Notes under the pieces: model-generated | Database searches by the model: none | What the model saw: the letters and a program-made list of their open reading frames with translations, nothing else | Told to the model about the DNA's origin: nothing | Program-made: the position numbers and the translations under genes | NCBI GenBank assembly: GCA_020216745.1 | Contig: JAIWNQ010000028.1 | Span: forward strand, 1-10,000 | Direction of reading: 5' to 3' | From: Candidatus Hydrogenedens sp. | GTDB lineage: Bacteria > Hydrogenedentota > Hydrogenedentia > Hydrogenedentales > Hydrogenedentaceae | Length of the DNA: 10,000 nucleotides | Shown: piece by piece, positions 1 to 7,220 of the stretch | How the letters are laid out: each line of letters opens with the position of its first letter | Numbering within the stretch: position 1 is the stretch's first letter

Positions 1-78
1 TATTCTCTTCTGAAACTAATTTCTGGCTTCTTCTGTCATACTAAATGCATCACAATAACTTTAATAAAAGGGATATTT

Positions 79-2259
79 ATGACTAAACATTTTTATCTTT
101 CATTATTTGTGCTTATTTTATTTTCACTCATTTTATCGATAGGTTGTGAGAAAATTGAAAAAACGTCTCCATTACCTATCGAACAGCTAATACCCCCAGA
201 AGGGAAATATGATGTAACCATATATCGTGATGAATGGGGTGTACCACACATCTACGGGAAAAAAGATACTGATGTTGCCTATGGTCTGGCATACGCTCAA
301 TGTGAGGATGACTTCAAAACGGTACAAGATGGTCAAATTTTGATTCGTGGTAAAAGCGGTTTAGTTAATGGATTCAATGGATTTATTTTTGATTACATGT
401 TAGAATTTTTAAACGTATGGGATATCGTAAATAGCCAATATGAAACAGACTTATCTGGTGAAATAAGAGCCATTTGTGAGGCGTATGCGGAAGGGGTTAA
501 CCATTATGCAGGTTTACATCCTGACAAAGTTATATGTTGGGATATTTTTCCAGCAACAGGGAAAGATATTGTGGCTGGTTTTGTATTAAAGGCACCTCTC
601 TTTTTTGGGCTGAATCGCTATATTGAGCCCCTTTTTAAATCACGTAAAAAACCTGAAATACAACGACCTAAAATGTTAGCTAAAAATGATGAATCGACAA
701 TACTAAAAGAAATTTTCGAAGACCTTCCCTTGGGTTCTAATACATTTGCAGTGAGTCCCAAACGAACAGCCGATGGTTCTACTTTTTTAGATGTAAATTC
801 TCACCAACCATGGACAGGTCCTGTGGCATGGTATGAGGCACGACTAAAAAGTGAAGAGGGATGGAACATCACAGGGGGAGTTTTTCCAGGAGCACCAATA
901 ATTCTCCATGGACATAATCAGTATTTAGGTTGGGCTCATACAGTTAATATGCCAGACCTTGTAGATGTTTACGAATTAACAATTAATCCTGAGAATCCAT
1001 GTCAATATCGTATGGATGGACAATGGAAAAATTTTGAAAGAAAGGTTGTTTATTTTCCTGTAAAAATTTTTGATAAATATATTATAAAAATTCCGAGGGA
1101 AATACTTTTCTGTGACTATGGACCTGCAATCCGCCGAGCTCATGGGGTATATGCCCTCCGTTATGCAGGATATAAAAACATTAAACAAGTTGAGCAATGG
1201 TATCGCATGAATAAAGCTACAAACATAAACGAGTTTGAGGAAGCATTGAAAATCCGTGGGATACCTTCATTTAATATTGGTTATGCGGATTATCAAGGAA
1301 ATATCTGGTATATATATAATGCCCTTTTACCTATCCGCTCGGAGAAATATAATTGGAAAGGGTATCTCCCTGGTGATACTTCCGAAACGTTATGGACTGA
1401 ATACTTACCCTTTGAAAAACTACCTCAAGTTAAAAATCCTCAATCAGGTTTTATTCAAAATTGCAATTCTACCCCATTTCAAACTACTATTGGTAATGAT
1501 AATCCTAATCCTGCCAACTATTCTTTAACATTTGGAATTGAGCCTCCAGAACATATGACTAACCGTGCATTACGATTATTAGAGCTTCTTGGTAGTGACG
1601 ATTCGATAACAAAAGAGGAATTTTACGAGTATAAATTTGACTGGACCTATTCCAAAAATTCATTAGCCAAAAAATACATTGAAAAATTGTTTAATGAATT
1701 TAATCCTGAAACCGATATTGAAAAGCAGGCGATAGAATTCTTAAAAAATTGGGACCTGAAAGCAGACCCTGATAATTTATCTGCTGGTATTGCAATATTA
1801 ACATTAGAACCTGTGGTTCGTGCAGAGATACTCAATCGTCCTGTTCCAGATTTATTCAAAACATTTAGAGAAAAAATTAAATTGCTCTATTCAATATATG
1901 GGAAAGTAGATGTCCCTTGGAAAGAAATTAATCGACTCGTACATGGAAAAGTCAACATTGGTTTAGGAGGTGGTCCTGACCTGCTTTATTGTGTCTATGG
2001 AGAGTGGACAGGTAAGTATTTAGAAGGACGTGCTGGAGACTCTTATATTCTTTTAGTTATATGGGATAAAGATGGTAAAGTTCATTCTCAGGCTTTACAT
2101 CAATTTGGTAGTGCCACCCAAGATGAAAATTCACCACACTATGCAGACCAAGCATATCTTTTCGCAGAACGAAAAATGAGAACGGTTCATTGGGAGTTTG
2201 AAGAATTAAAGGAATATGTTGCTAAAGCATATAAACCTGGAAAGGAAGGTAATAATTAG
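79..2259 (+). CDS. Penicillin acylase family Ntn-hydrolase, predicted lipoprotein
   Basis: A 726-aa protein of the penicillin/acyl-homoserine-lactone/aculeacin acylase family, which hydrolyses amide bonds of N-acyl compounds outside the cytoplasm. Residues 1-22 form a signal peptide (Lys3, then a long hydrophobic run) ending SIGC, so Cys23 is the likely lipidated residue; the lipobox is not ideal because Ser is at -3. The A-chain signature RDEWGVPHIYG lies around residues 51-61 and is followed by an AYAQCEDD block. The autoprocessing site is G219-S220-N221: Ser220 would become the beta-chain N-terminal nucleophile. His242 is beta-residue 23, the position of the catalytic-site His in PvdQ-like acylases. 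NCNSTPF (N461/N463) fits the oxyanion Asn region. Length is normal for the family. The ATG is preceded by AAAAGGGA at a good distance. The frame is open to the window edge, but the signal peptide fixes this start. Substrate is unknown: beta-lactam, acyl-homoserine lactone and other N-acyl amides are all possible. Confidence 0.88.
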   Translation: MTKHFYLSLFVLILFSLILSIGCEKIEKTSPLPIEQLIPPEGKYDVTIYRDEWGVPHIYGKKDTDVAYGLAYAQCEDDFKTVQDGQILIRGKSGLVNGFNGFIFDYMLEFLNVWDIVNSQYETDLSGEIRAICEAYAEGVNHYAGLHPDKVICWDIFPATGKDIVAGFVLKAPLFFGLNRYIEPLFKSRKKPEIQRPKMLAKNDESTILKEIFEDLPLGSNTFAVSPKRTADGSTFLDVNSHQPWTGPVAWYEARLKSEEGWNITGGVFPGAPIILHGHNQYLGWAHTVNMPDLVDVYELTINPENPCQYRMDGQWKNFERKVVYFPVKIFDKYIIKIPREILFCDYGPAIRRAHGVYALRYAGYKNIKQVEQWYRMNKATNINEFEEALKIRGIPSFNIGYADYQGNIWYIYNALLPIRSEKYNWKGYLPGDTSETLWTEYLPFEKLPQVKNPQSGFIQNCNSTPFQTTIGNDNPNPANYSLTFGIEPPEHMTNRALRLLELLGSDDSITKEEFYEYKFDWTYSKNSLAKKYIEKLFNEFNPETDIEKQAIEFLKNWDLKADPDNLSAGIAILTLEPVVRAEILNRPVPDLFKTFREKIKLLYSIYGKVDVPWKEINRLVHGKVNIGLGGGPDLLYCVYGEWTGKYLEGRAGDSYILLVIWDKDGKVHSQALHQFGSATQDENSPHYADQAYLFAERKMRTVHWEFEELKEYVAKAYKPGKEGNN

Positions 2260-2274
2260 GTTGCTTATAAATTG

Positions 2275-2306
2275 ATATGCTCACTTCCGATTGGAAGTGA
2301 GCATAT
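2275..2306 (+). terminator. Convergent Rho-independent terminator
   Basis: A perfect 14-bp inverted repeat (2275-2288 with 2293-2306) with a 4-base GATT loop, beginning 15 bases after the acylase stop. It runs into a short T-rich tail (TTTTAAT) on the + strand. The facing RRM gene ends at 2339, so the hairpin probably stops transcripts from both sides. The T tract is weaker in the minus direction. Confidence 0.85.
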
Positions 2307-2338
2307 TTTAATAATCGTTCTATATAAACTTTTACAAG

Positions 2339-2623
2339 TTATTGTCTATAACGATTACGGTTTCTGCGCGGTGCAAACTCCTCCTTAGGTCTGGCTTCAT
2401 TAACTTTAATTTCTCTGCCACCAACACTCGTGCCATTAAGTGCTTCGATTGCTGATTTTGCCTCATCATCATTCGGCATTTCTACGAACGCAAAGCCACG
2501 AGACCTACGCGTATTACGGTCTGAAATGATTCGCGCAGAGTCCACTTTGCCGTATCTTCCGAACAATTCTTCTAATTGCTGTTCGGTTGACGAATACGGC
2601 AGATTTCCTACAAAAATATTCAC
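2339..2623 (-). CDS. Small RRM-domain RNA-binding protein
   Basis: A 94-aa protein that is essentially one RNA recognition motif plus a short basic tail. RNP2 is IFVGNL (residues 3-8). RNP1 is RGFAFVEM (42-49), with the two central aromatic positions kept as Phe. The C-terminus is Arg/Asn-rich (RRNRNRYRQ). Bacterial proteins of this type (the Rbp family of cyanobacteria and many other phyla) bind RNA in the cytoplasm and are often cold-induced; that role here is inferred from family. The frame extends upstream to a GTG at 2647, but AGGAG (2632-2636, minus strand) sits exactly 8 bases before the GTG at 2623, and the RRM fold begins right there, so I place the start at 2623. The gene is monocistronic, diverging from the sulfur operon and converging on the acylase. 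Confidence 0.9.
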   Translation of the reverse strand: MNIFVGNLPYSSTEQQLEELFGRYGKVDSARIISDRNTRRSRGFAFVEMPNDDEAKSAIEALNGTSVGGREIKVNEARPKEEFAPRRNRNRYRQ

Positions 2624-2631
2624 TTGTGCAT

Positions 2632-2636
2632 CTCCT
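2632..2636 (-). promoter_or_regulatory. Ribosome binding site that decides the RRM start
   Basis: AGGAG on the minus strand, 8 bases upstream of the GTG at 2621-2623. It lies inside the reading frame of the longer GTG start at 2647, which has no comparable site. This favours the shorter 94-aa product. Confidence 0.8.
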
Positions 2637-2651
2637 AAAACATACACTTTT

Positions 2652-2695
2652 GTGTCTCAGAAGTTTATCAGCCTGTACTTCCAAACCCAAGACAC
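2652..2695 (-). other. Stem-loop in the RRM gene 5' leader
   Basis: Within the predicted 5' untranslated leader of the RRM gene there are two nested inverted repeats: GTGTCT/AGACAC (2652-2657 with 2690-2695) and GAAGT/ACTTC (2660-2664 with 2677-2681). They could form a bulged hairpin in the mRNA 29 bases before the start codon. A long structured leader is common for cold-induced RNA-binding protein genes. Its function here is inference, and the stem is short and interrupted. Confidence 0.35.
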
Positions 2696-2757
2696 TCTTC
2701 CATTACGGGGAAAGGTGTTGTGAAAGGTTTTAGTACATCCCTAACCAATAAACCCCC

Positions 2758-2785
2758 TTGACATATTCAATTGACGATGTATACT
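2758..2785 (+). promoter_or_regulatory. Sigma70-like promoter toward cysK operon
   Basis: A consensus -35 box TTGACA (2758-2763), a 16-base spacer and TATACT as -10 (2780-2785). Transcription would begin near 2792, giving a leader of about 280 bases before the cysK start codon. This is the best promoter match upstream of the sulfur operon. Its -10 overlaps that of the opposing promoter. Confidence 0.6.
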
Positions 2786-2811
2786 ATACCACAAATGAAT
2801 CTTTATTGCAA
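2783..2811 (-). promoter_or_regulatory. Sigma70-like promoter toward the RRM gene
   Basis: Read on the minus strand: TTGCAA (2806-2811) as -35, an exact 17-base spacer and TATAGT as -10 (2783-2788). The start would be near 2776, giving a leader of about 150 bases to the GTG at 2623. The -10 shares bases 2783-2785 with the opposing promoter, so the two could not both hold polymerase at once. Confidence 0.5.
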
Positions 2812-2855
2812 ATTCTAATTTTTTGAAATATTTTTAAATTCAAATTTGTTTTTTT
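2809..2855 (+). terminator. Weak terminator-like hairpin in cysK leader
   Basis: An AT-rich stem: 2809-2814 pairs with 2843-2848 and 2817-2821 pairs with 2836-2840, separated by a 2x2 internal loop. It is followed directly by seven Ts (2849-2855). Layout and orientation fit an intrinsic terminator just downstream of the predicted + strand start, but the stem has only one G-C pair, so it would be weak at best. Confidence 0.25.
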
Positions 2856-2887
2856 AATAAAACTGATGATAAACTAACAAAACATAT

Positions 2888-2995
2888 ATGAATACGACTA
2901 ACATAGGTACAAAAAAATTAAAAATGCTTAATTCGTATTTTACAAAAATCGCATTGTTTGTCTTTTCCTGCCGATGTACCCCTTCTATGTGTTAG
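2888..2995 (+). CDS. Possible Cys-rich leader peptide upstream of cysK
   Basis: A 35-codon ATG-to-TAG frame, inside the predicted cysK leader and ending 76 bases before the cysK ATG. The product has a Lys-containing N-terminal half, a hydrophobic stretch (IALFVF) and a C-terminus SCRCTPSMC, with three Cys in the last eight residues. Cys codons clustered next to a stop just upstream of a cysteine synthase gene resemble an attenuation leader. Against it: no convincing Shine-Dalgarno precedes either the ATG at 2888 or the internal ATG at 2924, and a 35-codon frame can occur by chance in AT-rich DNA. It may well be fortuitous. Confidence 0.25.
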   Translation: MNTTNIGTKKLKMLNSYFTKIALFVFSCRCTPSMC

Positions 2996-3058
2996 TTCAC
3001 TCCCCCTCTTCAATTCCTATCTTTAATTAATTTTGATAACTTTAAACTTTATACTATT

Positions 3059-3063
3059 GGAGG
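3059..3063 (+). promoter_or_regulatory. Ribosome binding site that decides the cysK start
   Basis: GGAGG, 8 bases before the ATG at 3072. The frame can be extended to a TTG at 3033, but that start has no ribosome binding site and would add 13 residues absent from the family. The site could pair weakly with the pyrimidine patch at 3001-3010 (for example CCTC 3005-3008 with GAGG 3060-3063). Confidence 0.85.
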
Positions 3064-3071
3064 ATTATAAA

Positions 3072-4004
3072 ATGAAAATATTTACAGATAATAGTCAATC
3101 TATAGGTAATACCCCTCTGATAAAAATAAACAAACTTTCGCAAGGGGCAAAAACGGATAAAATTTTTGCAAAGATAGAAGGAAGAAATCCTGGTTACTCT
3201 GTGAAATGTCGTATTGGCTCTGCAATGATATGGGATGCAGAGAACAAAGGATTATTAAAACCTGGTGGAACCATTATCGAACCCACCTCAGGCAATACAG
3301 GTATAGCACTTGCCTTTGTTTCCGCTGCACGAGGTTACCGTCTCATTTTAACTATGCCAGAAACAATGAGTTTAGAACGTAGAGCAATGTTAAAAGCATT
3401 TGGGGCAGAAATTATTCTTACCCCGGGTGATAAAGGAATGCGAGGTGCAATTGCAGAAGCTGAAAAAATTGCAAGTGAAAATCCGAGTTATTTTATGCCA
3501 CAGCAATTTAAAAATCCTGCAAATCCAGCAATACATTTTAGAACAACAGGTCCTGAAATATGGAATGATACTGATGGCACTGTCGATGTATTTGTGGCAG
3601 GTATAGGCACAGGTGGAACAATAACAGGAGTAAGTAGATATATAAAAGAAGTATGCGGGAAAAAAATTATAAGTGTAGGTGTTGAACCAGCAGGGTCTCC
3701 TGTTTTATCAGGAGGTTCACCTGGACCTCATAAAATCCAGGGAATTGGTGCTGGTTTTAAACCAGATATTTTAGATTTAAGTCTTGTAGACCAAATTGAA
3801 ACGGTAACAGATGAGGAGGCATTTGAAACAGCAAGACGTTTGGCTAAAGAAGAAGGTATTATTGCTGGTATAAGTTCTGGTGCAGCTATGGCAGTTGCTA
3901 TTCGATTAGCCAAAAAAGAAGAATTTGAGAACAAAACATTCGTAGTCATTCTCCCTGATTCGGGCGAGCGATACTTATCAACATCGTTGTTCAACGGACA
4001 ATAA
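3072..4004 (+). CDS. cysK: Cysteine synthase A (O-acetylserine sulfhydrylase)
   Basis: A 310-aa cytoplasmic PLP enzyme that converts O-acetylserine and sulfide to cysteine and acetate. It aligns by eye almost end to end with E. coli CysK. The PLP Schiff-base lysine is K45 in SVKCRIG. The substrate-binding loop is TSGNTG (72-77), and the phosphate-binding loop is GTGGT (179-183). [13 protein letters not shown] and GISSGAA complete the active-site motifs. It ends soon after [11 protein letters not shown], lacking the short C-terminal tail of E. coli CysK, so it is slightly short but complete. These motifs, especially the MPETMS block, mark CysK rather than cystathionine beta-synthase or CysM. 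It is the first gene of a three-gene sulfur operon; metY follows after 36 bases with no terminator between. Confidence 0.95.
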   Translation: MKIFTDNSQSIGNTPLIKINKLSQGAKTDKIFAKIEGRNPGYSVKCRIGSAMIWDAENKGLLKPGGTIIEPTSGNTGIALAFVSAARGYRLILTMPETMSLERRAMLKAFGAEIILTPGDKGMRGAIAEAEKIASENPSYFMPQQFKNPANPAIHFRTTGPEIWNDTDGTVDVFVAGIGTGGTITGVSRYIKEVCGKKIISVGVEPAGSPVLSGGSPGPHKIQGIGAGFKPDILDLSLVDQIETVTDEEAFETARRLAKEEGIIAGISSGAAMAVAIRLAKKEEFENKTFVVILPDSGERYLSTSLFNGQ

Positions 4005-4010
4005 AACTAA

Positions 4011-5336
<1,326 letters not shown>

Positions 5337-5355
5337 TTTTAGGTAAAATGAAGTT

Positions 5356-7155
5356 ATGGAATCAGGAAGTGTAGGAATCGTCGAAACAAAGTACTATACG
5401 TTTGCATATCCTCCTGAATATCTCAGTTTAGAGAGTGGAGCAAAACTGGGACCTGTAACTATTGCCTACGAAACCTATGGTGTTCTATCTCCAAAAAAAG
5501 ACAATGCTATTCTCGTATGCCATGCCTTATCTGGTGATGCTCATGCTGCTGGTTATCATAGTCCTGATGATAAAAAGCCTGGATGGTGGGACCCTATGAT
5601 TGGCCCAGGAAAGGCACTGGACACAAATCAATATTTTGTTGTTTGTTCTAACACATTAGGTGGATGTTCTGGTTCTACTGGTCCTATGTCTATCAATCCC
5701 GATACAGGTCAACCTTATGGAACTGGTTTTCCTTTTGTAACAATTGGGGATATGGTTAAAGCTCAATATGAATTAATGAGGTATTTAGAAATCCCTCAAT
5801 GGCTATGTATCATCGGTGGTTCCATGGGTGGAATGCAAGCATTAGAATGGAGCGTTCGTTATCCTGATAGCGTAAAATCCACTGTTATAATTTCTGCACC
5901 TCCTGTGAGTGAAGCACAACAAATAGCCTTTCATGCTGTGGGAAGACATGCAATCCTTTCAGACCCTCAATTTCTTAATAGCAAATACTACCCATCAGCA
6001 GGTCCTATTAATGGATTAGCAGTTGCAAGGATGCTGTCTCATATTACCTATCTTTCTGATGATTCAATGAAAGAAAAATTTGGAAGAAAACTACAGAATG
6101 GGAATCAATTTCGTTATGATGTAAACAAAGAATTTTCTATTGAAAGTTATTTAGATTATCAAGGAGAAAAATTTGTCAATCGTTTTGACGCAAATTCTTA
6201 TCTTTACATTACAAAAGCCATTGATTATTTCGATATTTCGAGAGGATATAACAATCTTGACGAGGCTTTAAGTAGAGTTCAAGGTAAAACCTTAGTTATA
6301 TCCTTCTCATCAGATTGGCTATATCCTCCTGAAAAATCACAAGAGATTGTGTTTTCTCTTGCACGACAGAAAAAGAAGGTTAGTTATTGTAATATTCAAT
6401 CTCCATACGGACATGATTCTTTCTTGATTGATTTTAGACACATGACTGAACTTGTTAGTGGATTTTTGAAACATGTTTACTTCCCAGATAGGCCATGTCC
6501 AAAATGCTTAGCAAATGATAGACAGGAAAAAGTCGAACCTAAAAAAGTTATCCCTAACAGTATCTATTCCGGGTCACGAATTGATTTAGATTTGATTGTA
6601 AAACTTGTTGAATATAATACTCGAATTTTAGACCTCGGCTGTGGAGCTGGAACGTTATTGTGTCGGCTTGACCGTGAAAAGAAAACGGACGGTTTAGGGA
6701 TTGAAATTAATGAACAGAATGTTATTAGTGCGGTATCATGCGGTTTGCCAGTTATTCAGGCAGATATTGATGAGGGACTTTCTGCACTGCCTGATAATTG
6801 TTTTGACTATGTTATATTGAGTATGACATTGCAGGTCATAAAACGTCCTGACCTTGTATTAAAAGAAATGCTTCGCATTGGGAAAAAAGGAATTGTAAGT
6901 TTCCCTAATTTTGGGCATTGGAAAGTACGTTCTAATATTCTATTCAAAGGTGTTTCTCCTGTTACTCCCAATCTCCCCTATTCCTGGTATGAAAGTCCTA
7001 ATAGACATTTCTTTACATTAAAAGACTTTCGTACTTTATGTAAAGATATGAATATAAAGATACTTAAAGAAATTGCTCTTAATTCTAAGGGGATTGTTCG
7101 TTATTTAAACAATCTCATTGCGGAAGAAGTCGTTTACATATTAGCAAAAGAATAA
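5356..7155 (+). CDS. metXW: Homoserine O-acetyltransferase MetX fused to MetW
   Basis: A 599-aa two-domain protein. Residues about 1-375 are MetX, an alpha/beta hydrolase that acylates homoserine. The nucleophile is S156 in GGSMGG; D320 (SSDWLYPP) and H353 (YGHDSF) complete the triad with spacing close to known MetX. Residues about 408-599 are a full MetW, a class I methyltransferase-like fold: SAM-loop-like LDLGCGAG near 425-432, the DEGLSALPDNCFDYVILS block and the MetW hallmark GIVSFPNFGHWKVR. A linker of about 30 residues contains CPKC (C381, C384). MetX and MetW are usually separate neighbouring genes, and MetW has been reported to associate with and activate MetX, so fusion would lock a 1:1 ratio. 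The coding frame is uninterrupted. The ribosome binding site is weak (AGG 12 bases upstream), suggesting coupling to metY. Acetyl- rather than succinyl-CoA use is inferred from the adjacent metY. Confidence 0.93.
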   Translation: MESGSVGIVETKYYTFAYPPEYLSLESGAKLGPVTIAYETYGVLSPKKDNAILVCHALSGDAHAAGYHSPDDKKPGWWDPMIGPGKALDTNQYFVVCSNTLGGCSGSTGPMSINPDTGQPYGTGFPFVTIGDMVKAQYELMRYLEIPQWLCIIGGSMGGMQALEWSVRYPDSVKSTVIISAPPVSEAQQIAFHAVGRHAILSDPQFLNSKYYPSAGPINGLAVARMLSHITYLSDDSMKEKFGRKLQNGNQFRYDVNKEFSIESYLDYQGEKFVNRFDANSYLYITKAIDYFDISRGYNNLDEALSRVQGKTLVISFSSDWLYPPEKSQEIVFSLARQKKKVSYCNIQSPYGHDSFLIDFRHMTELVSGFLKHVYFPDRPCPKCLANDRQEKVEPKKVIPNSIYSGSRIDLDLIVKLVEYNTRILDLGCGAGTLLCRLDREKKTDGLGIEINEQNVISAVSCGLPVIQADIDEGLSALPDNCFDYVILSMTLQVIKRPDLVLKEMLRIGKKGIVSFPNFGHWKVRSNILFKGVSPVTPNLPYSWYESPNRHFFTLKDFRTLCKDMNIKILKEIALNSKGIVRYLNNLIAEEVVYILAKE

Positions 7156-7165
7156 TCTTATCCTT

Positions 7166-7171
7166 TATAAT
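7166..7171 (+). promoter_or_regulatory. Possible -10 element of aconitase promoter
   Basis: A perfect TATAAT 50 bases before the aconitase start codon, in the 65-base gap after the metX-metW fusion. No good -35 box lies at the right distance; the nearest is TTAGCA at 7141-7146 with a 19-base spacer. The gap shows no terminator hairpin, so read-through from the sulfur operon is also possible. Confidence 0.3.
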
Positions 7172-7220
7172 TCTTTCGTTCCTTTTCGTTTAATATTTCC
7201 CCTACCAATGGAGAACTACT

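Larger units (their letters stand above)
2624..3071. other. Divergent intergenic control region
   Basis: A 448-bp AT-rich region between the divergent RRM gene and the cysK operon, the longest non-coding stretch in the window. It contains two opposing promoter candidates around 2758-2811, a terminator-like hairpin with a T7 tract (2809-2855), a possible 35-codon Cys-rich leader ORF (2888-2995), a pyrimidine-rich patch (3001-3010) and the cysK ribosome binding site. No SAM, T-box, cobalamin or other riboswitch core was recognisable by eye. Confidence 0.6.

Noticed and set aside
1..78. Acylase frame extending to the left edge of the window
   Set aside because: No stop occurs in 1-78 in this frame, but the ATG at 79 has a ribosome binding site and starts a clear lipoprotein signal peptide. 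The upstream residues do not look like protein of this family.
2624..2647. Longer RRM protein starting at the GTG at 2647 (8 extra residues)
   Set aside because: The only good Shine-Dalgarno (2632-2636) falls inside this extension and is correctly spaced for the GTG at 2623, where the RRM fold begins.
3050..3055. TATACT as -10 of a promoter immediately before cysK
   Set aside because: The start would fall about where the Shine-Dalgarno is (3059-3063), and the -35 position (TTAATT) is poor.
3033..3071. Longer cysK starting at the TTG at 3033 (13 extra residues)
   Set aside because: No ribosome binding site for the TTG. GGAGG lies ideally before the ATG at 3072, and the protein aligns with CysK from that Met.
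2786..3071. SAM riboswitch or T-box upstream of the sulfur operon
   Set aside because: I looked for SAM-I core elements and T-box sequences and saw none. This was by eye only; a covariance search would be decisive.
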